DNA of 64,000 nt from Torymus aiolomorphi. Its lineage: Eukaryota > Arthropoda > Insecta > Hymenoptera > Torymidae. This document shows positions 45,081-57,158 of the stretch, piece after piece (within the stretch, counting starts at the first letter, position 1; each line of letters begins with the position of its first letter). Under the pieces are notes generated by a model. The model was not told the DNA's origin and did not search any database. It worked only from the letters and a program-made list of their open reading frames with translations. Location of the stretch: positions 249,031,930 to 249,095,929 of the forward strand of contig CM070874.1 of assembly GCA_036365515.1 (NCBI GenBank), written 5' to 3'. Both the position numbers and the translations under genes were made by a program.

Positions 45081-45545
45081 CCTATGACACATTCGATGAA
45101 GAAGTGTCGCTCCTATGACACATTTTATGAAAAAGTGTCACTCCTGTGACACATTCTATGAATCTGTCACTCCTATGACTTATTTAAGGAAAAAAGTCTC
45201 ACTCCTATGACACATTCCATGAGAAAGTCTCACCCCTGTGACACATTCTATAAAAAAGTGTCGCTCTTATGCAACATTTTGGGGAAAAGGTGTCACTACT
45301 ATGACAAGTTTTGGGAAAAAAGAGGTCGCCGATGAGTTCGATAATGATCACAAGAATCCTACGCTGAAGTCAAAGTCTGCGTACACGACCAAAATGTTTT
45401 ATAGGAGTGATAACTTTTCCCCAAAATGTGTCAGAGGAGTGGTGCTTTTTCATAGTTTGTGACATAAGAGTGACACTTTTTTCCTAAAATGTGTCATAGA
45501 ATTGACACTTTTTCATAGAATGAGTCATAGAAGTGACACTTATAA
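45080..45545. repeat. Palindromic tandem array, about 30-bp unit
   Basis: About eight units of GTGTCACTCCTATGACACATTNTATGAAAAA run left to right (45085-45325). About five units run in the opposite orientation (45400-45545). Between them is a unique 75-bp core (45325-45400) rich in GATGAGTTCGATAATGATCAC-like text. Each unit is also internally palindromic (GTGTCA...TGACAC). Confidence 0.88.
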
Positions 45546-45639
45546 TCAGCAGTGGGCAGCTCGACGACTGCCCCTCGCCACCTCGCAGAGCGCGCGGAAT
45601 TTTCGGCGGAGCGGCGCAAAATTCAAATTGGCAGCATTC

Positions 45640-45840
45640 GGATGGGTGACAGCGGGAAAATTCGGATATAGTATATATAGTATATAGTTACAGTATATTG
45701 TATATAATGTATACAGTATATATAGCATATGCAGGAGTCATACTCTCTCCCCTATTTCCCTATTCTCCCCTATTTCCAAGCATCTCCCCTATTCTCCCCT
45801 ATAATCAAGAAATCTCTTCTATCTCCCCTATTTTCAACAA
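45640..45840. repeat. TATA-rich tract and CTCCCCTA repeats
   Basis: A GTATATA-type tract (45668-45735) is followed by short CTCCCCTATT repeats (45748-45835). No gene. Confidence 0.85.
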
Positions 45841-45904
45841 TTATATTAATAATTTAGTATACGATACCCGAATATAGTTGGAGAGTTATACTATAGGCAA
45901 CTGT

Positions 45905-46630
45905 TAGTCCGTTAAACCCAAGTAGGCGAGGGATATGAGATCTACGCATGTAAGGGAGTCATATAGACATGAAAAAATAAGCAAAACGATTATTTAAATA
46001 ATTTTTAAACCCGAGTAGCCGGGCGACGCGAGGTCTACGCATATAAGGGAGTCATGTAGACATGAAAAAATATGCAAAACTATTATTTAAATAATATGTA
46101 AACCCAAGTAGCCGGGGGACGCGAGGTCCACGCATATAAGGGAGCCATGTAGACATAAAACTATAAGCAAAACAGTTATTTAAATAATGTTCAAACCCAA
46201 GTAGCTGGGGGACGCGAGATCCACGCAGATAAAGGCGTCATGAAGACATAAAACAATAAACAAACCGATTATTTAAATAGCTTTTAAACCCAAGTAGGCG
46301 GGGGATATGAGGTCCACGCATATAATGGAGTCATGTGGACATGAAAAAATAAGCAAAACGATTATTTAAATAGCTTTTAAATCCAAGTTGGCGGGGGATA
46401 TGAGGTCCACGTATATAAGGAAGTCATGTAGATATGAAAATATAAGCAAAACGATTATTTAAATAGCTTTTAAACCCAATGAGGCGGGGGATCTGAGGTC
46501 CACGCATATAAGGGAGTCATGTAGATATGAAAAAATAAGCAAAACAGTAATTTAAATAATTTTTAAACCTAAGAAGGCGGGGGATATGAGGTTCACGCAT
46601 ATAAGGGAGTCATGTAGACATAAAATATAT
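45905..46630. repeat. 93-bp satellite, eight units
   Basis: Units contain AAACCCAAGTAGGCGGGGGA, ACGCATATAAGGGAGTCATG and AAGCAAAACGATTATTTAAA. Differences are mostly point changes and the period is steady at about 90-95 bp. Confidence 0.92.
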
Positions 46631-49090
46631 TTTTTAAGACTTAAGCTAGCACCGCCACAGCTGTAACTTTTGAACGACATAACATTTTTTGACGGGACAG
46701 GTACCATAATTTGTTGCTAATTTGTTGCTTAGAGATAGGCTAGGTTTTGAATCTCGAAAAACAAAATTGCGCCTATGGGCGCTACCAGGGTATCCCTCGG
46801 TTAACGTATTTTTCTTAAATGACGAATAATTCATCAAACAACTATCGGATATTTTGTTGCTAATTTGTTGCTAATTTTTTATGCTAAGCCTAAATTTGTT
46901 GCTCAAGCCATTTTCCGGATATCGTGGCGGTGCTACTTTAAAACTTGAGCTACCACAGCCACAGCTGTAACTTTTGAACGAAGAAACATTTTTTGACTGG
47001 AACAAATCTTCAAAATCAAAATGGCGTCTAGTGGCGGTACCCAGCCTTACGTAATTTTTTAAAATCTTGAATAATTCACCAAGCTTCTGTGGGATATTTT
47101 GTTGCTAATTTGTTGCTAATTTGTTACGCTAATCTCGATGTTGTTGCTCCAGCTGTTTCCGAGATATCAAGGCTATGTACCTTAAGACTTAAGCTGGCAC
47201 GGCCACAGATATAACTTTTGAACGACAAAATATTTTTTGGCGGGTCAAGTGGCATAATTTGTTGCTAATTTGTTGCTTGAAGATAGGCTAGGTCCCAAAT
47301 CTTGAAAATCAAAATAGCGTCTAATGGTTGGTACCCAGCCACCATCCGACTTACGTAATTTTTTAAAATTTTGAATAATTCAAAAAACTATTATGGGATA
47401 TTTTGTTGCTAATTTGTTGCTAATTTGTTACGCTAATCCCGATTTTGTTGCTCCAACCGTTACCGATATATCCAAGCCATGCTACCTCAAGAATTAAGCT
47501 GGCACGACCACAGATATAACTTTTGAATGACAAAATATGTCTATTAAGCTAGAAAAGCCACTTCATAAGGGTCGGCGGAAAATAATTCCTTATTTTGTAG
47601 CTAATTTCTCGCTAATTTATTACGCAAACCCCGATTTTGTCGATAACGCCATTTCCGAGAAACAATAGCTATTCTAGCATAATATTAAGCTGGAAAAGCC
47701 ATTATTGTATCTGCTCAGCAATTGACGATAGCGACACCGGGTTTGGCCTTGATTTTGTCGCTAATTTGTCGCTCGAAGATGCAATAGATCCCATGTCCCA
47801 AAAGTTGACTGCTGTCCCAACGACGACCTCGGGCCACGCGCATATAAGCAAAAATAATAAAAATAAAAAAAATCAATCAACTCATAATTGCACATTTTGT
47901 CGCTAATTTGTCGTTCACTTTTCCCGCAAATCCCGATGTTGACACTTCAGCCGTTTCCGAGAAACAATGGCTATTCTAGCATAATATTAAGCTGCAAAAA
48001 CCATTACGTTGTATCTTCTCAGCAATTGACGATAGCAACACCGGGTTTGGCCTAGATTTTGTCGCTCGAAGATACCATAGATCCCATGTCCCAAAAGTTG
48101 TCCGCTGTCCCAAAAAACGGCCTTGGTCCACGCGCATGTAAGCAAAAATGATAAAAATAAAAAAAATCAATTCACTCTTAATAGCTCATTTTGTCGCTAA
48201 TTTATCGCTGACTTTTCCCGCAAATCCCGATAATGTTGCTAAAGTTGTTCTCGAAAAAAAAATCGCAGCTGTAGCTCCATTTTGAAGCTAGAAAGACCAC
48301 GGTTGTATCTTCTCCACAAGTGACGATAGCGACACGGGTTTTGGTCCAGATTTTATTGCTAATTTGTCGCTCAAAGATGCCCTAGGTCTAATGTCCCAAA
48401 AAACGACCTTGGGTCACGATCATATAAGCAAAAATGATAAAAATAAAACATCAATTAATTCATAATTGCACATTTTGTCGCTAATTTATCGTTCATTTTT
48501 CCCGCAAAGCCCGATTTTGTTGCATTAACCGTTATCGAGATACATTAGCTTAAGGTAGTTGGGTACTCGTGTTCGGAAGCGAAAGTCGAATCTAGTCGCA
48601 AGAGAGAGAGTCGAATATCTTGCCTGCCACGCGTGTTTTTTTGTACGCTGGGCAAGACGAGAACTTTTTAGCGGTCAGTATAACCTAACCCCGCATTCTC
48701 GCTGTTTCTCTCGCTTACGCGTGTCCTCTCTCTTGCACTCGCAGCGTGCGGTCGTCTACCAACTAAAAGAATGCTACTTTGGGTTACAATAATTAGAAAC
48801 AGTGTCCAAATATCTCCCTTAGTAACATATACCTTTTTAAAAAACATTCCCCAGAGATTCTTTCTTTAGTCGATGAAAATGTAATTCATGTTTATTAATC
48901 AGGTACGGGCACTATAGAGGGCCGCAATATGAAGCTTAATTTATTGTTAATTTGTTACGCTATTCTCGAATTTGTTGCTGCAGCGGTTGCGTCGAGAAAT
49001 CCAGGCGGTATCAACTTAAGACTTAACTCAGCACAGCCACAGCTGTATCGTTTGATCGAATAAAGATATTTCAATCATTAAAGCGGGATA
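46630..49090. repeat. Long-period satellite with TTTGTTGCTAATTTGTTGC motif (type A)
   Basis: About eight diverged units of 250-310 bp each begin TTAAGACTTAAGCTNGCACNGCCACAG, then ACTTTTGAACGA. Each carries one or two blocks of TTTGTTGCTAATTTGTTGC and ends in CCGTTTCCGAGATA-like text. In the middle units TTGTTGC has drifted to TTGTCGC throughout a unit, showing local homogenisation. A non-matching segment lies at 48545-48910. Confidence 0.85.
48545..48910. other. Interruption of the type A satellite
   Basis: About 365 bp that do not match the satellite, with GAGAGAGAGTCGAA and CTCTCTCTTGCACTCG patches in opposite orientation around 48605 and 48735. It is probably an inserted short element. 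No ORF or clear terminal repeats. Confidence 0.4.
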
Positions 49091-51430
49091 ATTTATTGCT
49101 AATTTGTTGCTTTGAGATTGGGTTGGACCCAAAATCGATAGTCCAACGGGAACGTAAGAAATCGACTTTCGGGTGCTCTAAATTGTGTTTTATTTAATAA
49201 AACGGTAAGTAGCAAATTCAAAACTGTGGCAACCGTTGAGGCTAATATGTTGCTAAATTATAATTTGTTGCTTCAAGAAAGGCCAGGTTTGGGGTCCAAA
49301 AATCGATCGAAAACGCAAGAAAACGTGTTTTGGACGCTGTAAATGGTGTGCTATTTCGTAAAACGGTAAGCAAAAAATTCATAGCTGTACAGAATGTTGT
49401 TTTTAACATGTTACTAAGTTGTTACAGTATTTTTGAATTTGTTGTTTCACAATAGGCTAGATCTCGGAGTCGAAAGACGATCTAAAACGCAAGAAAACGT
49501 GTTTTGGTCGCTGTAATGGGGTTTTATTTAGTAAATCGGTGAGCAACAAATTTATAACTGTGCGCAATGTTGTTATTAATATGATTCTAATTTTTAAGGC
49601 TATTCCCAAATTTGTTGCTAGAAAACAGGCACGATCCCGGAGTCGAAGGTCGATAGAAAACGCAAAAAAAAACTGTTTTGGACGCCATAAATGTGTTTTA
49701 TTTAGTAAATCAGTTAGCAACAAATTCAAAACTGTGCAAAATTTTTTTGTTGGTATGTTGCTAAGTTGTTACGCTTTTTCCGAATTTGTTGCTTCGTGAT
49801 AGGCTAGATCCCGGAGTCGGAAGTCGATAGAAAACGTGTTTTGGACGTCGTAAATAGTGTTTTATTTCGTAAAACAGTAAGCAACAAATTCCTGGTTATG
49901 CAGAATGTTTTCTTTAACATGTTGCTAAGTTGTTACAGTATTCCTGTATTTGTTGCTTCTCAATAGGCTAGATCCCGGAGTCGAAAGTCGATCGAAAACG
50001 CAAAAAAACGTGTTTTAGTCGCTGTAATGGGGTTTTATTTAGTAAATCGGTGAGCAACAAATTTATAACTGTGCGGAATGTTGTTATTAATATGTTTCTA
50101 ATTTTTAAGGCTATTCCCGATATTGTTGCTATAAAACAGGCTAGATCCCGGAGTCGAAGGTCGATCGAAAACGCAAAGAAAACCTGTTTTGGACGCCGTA
50201 AATGGGTTTTATATAGTAAATCGGTGAGCAACAAATTCAAAACTATGCAAAATTTTGTTGTTGATATGTTGCTAAGTTGTTACACTATTTCTGAATTTGT
50301 TCACTCAGAAGAACGATCCTCCGGTAGCAAAATAAAATTCCTCCTGAAAAAATCTTCCTGTAATAAAAAGGACTTCCTCCCGCTCCGTAGAATCGTAATT
50401 CGATTACAGGAACCGTGGTCTCCTGTTATATGAGGCCAATCCTCCTTCAGGAGGAGAATTTTATGTTTTATTACAAGAATATAATGCATCAGCAATGGAG
50501 GAATGATATTTTGGGTCCTAGGTCCCCAAAACTCTATTTTATAAATATCATTAAATTGCAGTGTAAGACAAGTTTTATTGATAACAGATGACACTAGGAC
50601 TAGTATATAAATACTTAACATAACTAAATCTTCATGTACAACAATTTTATTTTTACATTCATTATTTATTTATTTTTTTGTTAATAATTATTATATATTC
50701 GGGAGGAATTCCTCTTATTGCGATGCGACATTGTAGCAAGCGGATATTCCTCCTTCCATATGAAGGATGTATCCTCCTCCGACAGGCAGATTCTCGTTGG
50801 TACAGGAAGATCATTTTCTGAATGTTGCTTTAAGATAGGCTACATCCCGAAGCCGAAAGACGATTGAAAACTCAATAAAAACGTATTTTCGACGGATAAG
50901 TACTTTTTTATTTAGTAAATCGGTGAGCAACAAATTCATAACTGTGCAAAATGTTGTTATTAATATGTTTCTAATTTGTAAGGCTATTCCTGAAATTGTT
51001 GCTTGGAAACATACTAGATCCCAGAGTCGAAAGTCGATCGAAAAACATAGTAAAGACGTATTTTGGACGGTGTAAATAGTTTTTTATTTAGTAAATCGGT
51101 GAACAACAAATTTATAACTGTGCGGAATGTTGTTATTGTTAACAATGATTTTGTTAATATGTTGATAAGTTTTTAGGCTTTTTTAAATCTCGAATAATTA
51201 AACAAATAACTATTGGATATTTTGTTACTAATTTGTTACCAATTTGTTACGCACACGGCGATTTTGTCGCTCACATTATTTCCGAAAAAAAAACGCAGCT
51301 GTAGGTCAATTCTTAAGTCAGATTATCGACGATTAAAAACAGGTTTTTCTTTGCGTTTTCCATCGACCTTCGACTCCGGGATCTAGTCTGTTTTGTAGCA
51401 ACAAATTCGGGAATAGCCTTCAAAATTAGA
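49090..51430. repeat. Related satellite, about 180-bp unit (type B)
   Basis: About nine units contain AGTAAATCGGTGAGCAACAA, ACTGTGCGGAATGTTGTTAT, GGCTAGATCCCGGAGTCGAA and AAACGCAAGAAAACGTGTTT. Type B keeps the TTTGTTGCT phrase of type A. It is interrupted by a different element at 50297-50815, and an inverted piece appears at 51340-51425. Confidence 0.85.
50297..50815. mobile_element. Short element inserted in the type B satellite
   Basis: About 520 bp foreign to the satellite, rich in TTCCTCC/GGAGGA text, with weakly matching ends (CTCAGAA..GATCCTCC on the left, GGAAGATCATTTTCTGA on the right). The satellite text resumes after it. Transposase absent. Confidence 0.5.
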
Positions 51431-51540
51431 AACACATTAAGGGGGCTAGACACCTTTTTTCTCTGAAATAAGAAGTCACATTTTAATACATAAATGTAAA
51501 CTAATTATTTCATACTTTTTACATATAAAAGTGGGTATAT

Positions 51541-52785
51541 TTACCTTACCTTAAAATTTTCTCCGATGGGCCTTTTATATGGTCCAGAACCATAGTCATC
51601 GATGAAACAAGTTTTTTCAGTATTCGTAAGCTTTGAAATTTTCCTGTGGATGGATTGACTCCAGATTTGAACTAAATTACTCCTGAATAGTATAAGCTCC
51701 TCATCCCAACCAACCTTAAAAATCCACAGAGACTGCATAATGATTTTTGCAGTGATCACGACAGGAGCTAACCATCCCATAGGATCGAAGATACGAGCAA
51801 TTCTTGAAAGAACTGAACGTTTGGTAAATGGCAAATCAAAGGGGGTATCCTCAAGGTGAAAGTTAAAATAGTCAGTGTTAGGTTGCCAGTCTATACCTAA
51901 AATTGGTACAGATGTTTCTGAGGCAAATAATGTAATAAAATCGGCATCTAACATATTCGAAGGTAAAGAAGAGAGTACTTCAGCATTAGTTGAAGTCCAC
52001 TTTCGCAGATTGAAGTGACCTTGTTTGAAGAGCTGAATTAACTCGTCTTGTTTCTGCACAGCTTCTTCTACCGAATGTGCTCCAGAAAGCACGTTATATG
52101 AGTACATTTCAGATCTAACAGCTTCAGCTGCGAATGGATAAGAGTTGCCATAGTCTTCGGTTAATTTCAGAAGCGTGCGTATGGCTAGAAAAGGCGAACA
52201 GGCCAAACCATACATCACTGTGGTTAGTCGATAAATTTGAATGGGTTCACTCTTGTCAAAATGCCATAGAATTGACTGATAGGGTTGATCAAACTGTTCG
52301 ACACCAATTTGTCTGAACATTTTCTCCACGTCAGCTGAAAGGGCGATCTTGTACCTTCGCCAGGCACAGATCAAAGCGACGGGATTCTGAAGAAAATTGG
52401 GACCAACGTGTAGAAGATCGTTAACCGAAACTCCTGCCTTAGTTTTACTTGAGCCATTAAACACATGATGTGGTAAGAAGGCTTGAGATTCATTAGATAA
52501 TGATTCAAGATTCGAAGAGGGTGACATATGACCTAAATCAATGTACTCTTTTATGAAGACAGCATATGTTATTTTCAGTTTTTCGTCCTTAGCGAAGTTT
52601 GCTTCGAGACGATTGAGTACGCGTAATGCGGCAGAATGAGAGCTCTTGAGAAGAGCAGAACTCAAGTGGTCTCGACTTTTCCAGGGTAGACTTACTATAT
52701 ATTGCCCTGTTTCATCTTGACGAGTAGTTATCTGATAAAACTCCTCGCATGCTTGTTCGTCAGGCGAGTAAGATTTTCTGTCTAC
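51541..52785 (-). pseudogene. pol: BEL/Pao retrotransposon reverse transcriptase
   Basis: The frame is open for over 400 codons. It shows BEL/Pao RT features: FLPHHVF, VSVNDLLHVGPNF, ALSADVEKMFRQIGV, QSILWHF, VMYGLACSPFLAIRTL and, after the palm, ILGIDWQP and RIFDPMGWLAPVVITAK. The catalytic YVDD box is replaced by YSYN (in EMYSYNVLSGA), so both Asp residues are lost and the enzyme should be dead, although the frame has stayed open. The C-terminal RNase H and integrase are absent: the element stops at 51541 next to satellite DNA. An apparent frameshift from the protease frame lies in a T-run at about 52790. Confidence 0.85.
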
Positions 52786-52787
52786 TG

Positions 52788-53640
52788 TTATTTCCTCCGC
52801 CCTCCAAAAATCTTGTGTACGAGCTCCAAAAGTTTGGCTTCATGCTCACATTTGTTTGAGCAATGAAGATACAAAGGATCTGGCCCGATCTCTGGGGGTG
52901 AAGTGGAAATATTGCCTGTTAAGAGCCAACCGAGTTTAGAGCTTAACGCTATCGGTTGAAGACTTTGACCCTTAATGATTTGGTCTTGAATGAATTGCGC
53001 ATGAGCGCTTGCACCGAGAAGAATATCGATGCGTGAAGGTTCGAAATACGCTGGGTCTGCTAGTTGCAGCCCTCTTAAGTATTCGGTATTAGATATACCA
53101 CCTACAATGGGAGGCTTATACGAGGATAATCTTGGCAAGACTATAGTATCAACTTCTAGAGAGTAAGTTGAATCAAAATGGGGTTTTATAGTAAGACAAG
53201 CTTCCTTAGAAGACATGGCAGCTGTCTTTTCTCCTATACCTTGAATATGCGTGTAACTGGTTCTACAATTTAGAGAAAGTAAGTTACACAAAGCTTGTGT
53301 AACAAGTGAGATTTGAGATCCAGGATCGATCAGCGCACGAACTTGAATTTTGCTTCCGTTAGGACCAAGGGCATTAACCCTAGCGGTAGCTAAAAGTACT
53401 CCAGTACATTTAGTACTTACTCCACTATTAAGGAAGACTGCTTGAGAAGCAGATTGATCGTCTTCTGAAATGACAAGATTGCCACAGTTTGGGCTAGATG
53501 TGCTGGACACTGAGTCAATCTGATCAGTCTGCGACGAACTGATTACTTGATTGCTGTCAGTGTGCACCAACGTGTGATGCTTAGCTTTGCAAAGAAAGCA
53601 TCGATACGTGGAAGTACAACTTTTTATATGGTGCTTCCCA
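52788..53640 (-). pseudogene. pol: BEL/Pao zinc knuckle and retropepsin-like protease
   Basis: From 53640 the minus strand gives two CCHC-type patches (CFNCFGKHHIKSC and CFLCKAKHH), nucleic-acid-binding knuckles at the Gag end. The protease follows, with VRALIDPGSQISLVT as its active-site region. A DPG or DSG form at this position is usual in insect BEL elements. Later motifs are LGASAHAQFI and LSSKLGWLLTGN, typical of the BEL protease C-terminal part. The frame shifts into the RT frame at about 52790 where one T appears missing. In a live element the protease would release Gag and Pol products. Confidence 0.8.
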
Positions 53641-54720
53641 AAACAGTTAAAACAAAGATTAGAAGATTTAAGAAAGTCTTTCCGGGAATTGGCTTATTGA
53701 GAAATTGTTCACATCGATTTATTTAGTGAGATTCATTACATAGTGAACATTTCCTTTTCTGATTGGTTTTAGCGTTTTGAGGCGAAGCTTGATGAGAATA
53801 ATCCGTATGAGCATTGAGACTTCCGAGATTTTGAGTTGTTAGATGGCATTTTAGTGTTATTGTTCAAAGAGCATTTATTTCCTGCTTCGATGGCCTCTAG
53901 AGTGAGGGTTTGACTTCGAAGAAAAGATTGAAGTTGTTCCATTGTGGGTGGGTCGACACTATCACCTAGGTGCCTTTCCCAATCTTGACGTGTATTTAAA
54001 TCAAGACGATTTAGCCTAAAATGAACGATTAAATCACTACCTAATGAAGCCGCTCTATTAAGAGAGATTAGGCTAACGACGAGATTGAAGATTTCCCTAT
54101 AAATACGCTTAATTTCCGCCGAAATATCTGCCTTCATGGATTTGACTGAGAAGATTTTTGAGATGTGAGAACTAACAATACGACGCTGATTTTCGTAATA
54201 TTCGGTTAGAGTTGTCCATACTCGTTCATAATTATCACCCGAAATGGGAAGAGATTTAATTTTCTCAAGTGCTCACCCGAAAGGTGAGTGTGAAGATGAT
54301 ACAATTTCAAAACAGGCGTTAAGTCTTCGTGACGATGTATGACTGAACGAAAGACATACCTAAAATTCTCCCAATCACAAAATTTTCTTGAAAACTTGGG
54401 TAAATATACCTTAGATAAAGATTGAAACGAAACGTTAGTAGAATGGGCAGGACTTGGTATAACTGACGCAGTAGTAGATCTAGAAGAGCTTTGAGCAGCA
54501 GTTTTAGCCTTAAGAGTTTCCAAAAAATCAAGAAAGTCTCCTGTACGGTCATAAAACTATCCTCAACTAGGTCCGAAAGACCACTTGTGAAATAGCTATG
54601 CTTCTTATCAGAGTCCTCGAGAGTCAAAATTTTTCGTGATTTAATTGAAAAGTTATGTAATATTACTCAAGACCGGTTAGACGAGACTCTGCATTACCTT
54701 TCGTCATGTTATCTTTACCT
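53641..54720 (-). pseudogene. gag: BEL/Pao Gag (DUF1759-type), frameshifted
   Basis: Minus-strand text includes YLPKFSRKFCDWENFRYVF, then HLHTHLSGEHL, which match the pattern LP.F.G....W..F...F...IH / YL...L.GEA of BEL Gag. The downstream ORF to 53769 has WERHLGDSVDPPTMEQLQSFL, also typical. Frames switch near 54520, 54200 and 53760, so several indels have occurred. Upstream lies a long leader to the LTR at 56445. Confidence 0.75.
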
Positions 54721-56444
54721 TTGGACATGAAGTTTTGAAACGAGTTCGCAATTTTAGTTTGGAGGGCCAGCTGTATAGTATGAAGCTCCTCTATTTTAAG
54801 ATCAAACGTAATTAGATTAACAACAAATTTGACTATTTAACTTAGGTATTGAGTTAACTATCCTTGCCCACTCGTGAGTAGAACAAGAAATAGTGAGAGT
54901 TATTACAGCTAAGTCTTAACCTAGGTTGTAATACTTATGCTAGTATGAACGTGAAGATGCACTTGAAGATGCAACGTTGAGTGCGTCTGCTAACGTTCCC
55001 ACGGTGAATCAGCTGTTGATCCACAGTGATGACTGCTCGAAGAGAAGTAACTGCAGGTGTTGAATTCAGCAATTCTCAGCAGCGTAGTCAGCAACTGAAT
55101 CAGGAATGCATCCAGGTGTGGGTCAACAGTCGACGTTGCAGTCAAGATGATGTATCAGCAGACAGCAGTAAAACTGCAAGGTCCAATAACATAAGTATTT
55201 GCTAAGTCAATAATTGCATTCAATTTTTTCAAAATTAGCTTGAAAGACGTAAATTTAATTTATAACAACTCAACTCAAATTAAATAGTTCTAATCTCAAA
55301 TTAAATTTACTCAATTTTAATTAAGGTAATCTTGACTAAATAGAGATCATTAAAATTCTCGTTAAGTGGAATAAATGTACTAGATTGGCTAGACGATAGT
55401 TGCAAATTTTGATTTAAATAAAACTGGAACGATACGTGAGTCCAAGTATTAGGGCGAAGCATCCGAACGCAATCGGATCGGTGGTGGAAGCGAAGCAAAT
55501 GGACTCGTCCGAGTACTGCTCCGATCCGTTGGTGCGCTCCCTCTTATGGTAAGTGTTGGAATCGCCCGCCTCCTAATCTTCTTGGCGACGACGTATTCGA
55601 TTTCCCGGTCGTCACGCGTCCTGATGGTCGTCTTCTCGAAGACGACTGTCCTTCCCTCGTGGAAAGCTCGCTATATGCAAGGCGAGCATCGCGCAGCTGG
55701 ATGCAGTGGCAGCGAGCAGGCTCCACGTCGGTAGTCTGTGAATGTACTGGTGTGAACCCCGTAGCGCTGACACCACGTGGGTATCTCTTGACTTGGCTGC
55801 TGTGAGCCCCGTAGCATGTAGGCTGCTCGCGGGTACTCCGTGGCTTGACTTGTGTGAGCCCCGTAGCGTGTACGCTGCACGCGGGTACTTCTTGAATGGA
55901 GAGGCGTAAACCCCGTTTCGACTCGTTGCATTAGCCGGCAATAATTGGATGGTCACCGTACACGCGATGACTCGAGAGCTGGTTTTACAACGCACGCTCT
56001 GTAAACTGAATTTGCCACTTGTAGCTCTTGTCTACAACAAGATGGCTGCCGATCACCGTACACGTGGTGATTCTAGAGCTGGCTTTACAGCGCACGCTCT
56101 TGACGACGTCTTGGAGTCGGTAGGCACGCACACTCCAAGGCGTTTTCAGAAATAGGGAGAATAGCAATTGAACGTGCTATTTCCCCTCGGAAGGCTTAGA
56201 AGGTGGCTTCCGAATTCACGCGACGGCGAGACAATGTGAGAGACAGCAACGAACGCGCGAGGTCGGCATGCATGAACATGCGACTTATCGGCACTCACGA
56301 CCACGAACACTTTGATGCGTACCTGTATGAAGAAAAACGTTTACGTCTACGCCACTCGAAAGTAGACGTAGCAGATAAAAGAAGGCTTTTTTCTCCGCGT
56401 CTTCATGGCGATGTTTTTCCCACGATCCGGCTCGAAGGACCAAA
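54721..56444 (-). other. BEL/Pao leader region with internal tandem repeats
   Basis: Between the LTR and gag lie about 1.7 kb. On the minus strand it starts TTTGGTCCTTCGAGCCGGAT (56444 down), the hallmark leader start of insect BEL/Pao elements. It contains four units of about 60 bp with TGTGAGCCCCGTAGC and GCGGGTACT (55730-55925), and two copies of a GATNCACCGTACACG...TTTACANCGCACGCTCT segment (about 55950-56000 and 56048-56100). No continuous frame was seen. Confidence 0.6.
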
Positions 56445-56760
56445 TGTATTTTAGTTCAAGTTTGGGGATCGTGGACTGTAGAGGTTCAGTAAATGAAAAG
56501 GCGTTTCGTATGGAGAAATAATGTGGTTTTATTGAAGTGTGTCCGTTGCGCAGTCAGTTCGCTGCTCTCTCTCTGGCCGTCGCGCGTGAACTGACGCCGG
56601 CCGGAGTTGCGAAGAGTCGGCCACGTGCCTTGGTTGAAGGAGGGGTGGTAGAGAGGCGCGAGGAGAGCGCAGAGCGGCACGGCTCTCTCGCACATGTAGA
56701 GTGTAGCCGGAGTAGGGGGAACGCTCTCGGCGACTGGCGTATATACGCAAATCCCGAACA
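56445..56760 (-). mobile_element. BEL/Pao long terminal repeat
   Basis: On the minus strand it starts TGTTCGGGAT at 56760 and ends AAAATACA at 56445, 316 bp. An AATAAA polyadenylation signal lies near 56530 and the BEL-type leader follows at once. The other LTR is not in the window because the 3' part of the element is lost. Confidence 0.78.
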
Positions 56761-57074
56761 CTAATTTAAAAAGTAAATATTCGTACACAAAATAAAGATT
56801 TTGCGGCATTTTTATTAGATATTGGAGAAGGTATAATTAATCCGGTTTTGATTCCTGATAAATGGATTACAAATGACGTTTGCCATGAAATTTATAAAAA
56901 CATTTAAAGAAATTATCATAGAAAATATATTTATAGTATTATTTTCTCAACAAAAGTAATCAGCTTTTAAATTAATCCTTATTCGATAATTTTATATAGA
57001 AAAATCATTACAATGTTCTCATTTATTAATTGGGGGTTGGCGAGTGGAGCGAGCAGGGGGGCGAAACCCCACTA

Positions 57075-57075
<1 letters not shown>
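56761..57075. other. AT-rich junction DNA
   Basis: No gene. Contains the GC-rich phrase GGCGAGTGGAGCGAGCAGGG before CGAAACCCCACTAG at 57038-57074, right before the (TA)n tract. A similar phrase (GGTGAGCGGAGCCAAGCC) occurs near 13838. Confidence 0.4.

Positions 57076-57156
<81 letters not shown>
57076..57156. repeat. (TA)n microsatellite, target of T2
   Basis: About 80 bp of pure TA adjoining the left end of T2. A shorter TA-rich stretch adjoins the right end. Confidence 0.95.

Positions 57157-57158
<2 letters not shown>

Noticed and set aside
55546..56155. ORFs in the BEL leader
   Set aside because: Frames run through 60-bp tandem repeats in both orientations without a recognisable domain. 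The BEL leader assignment explains the region.
56486..56809. ORFs over the BEL LTR
   Set aside because: They overlap the LTR on both strands, and composition rather than conservation explains them.
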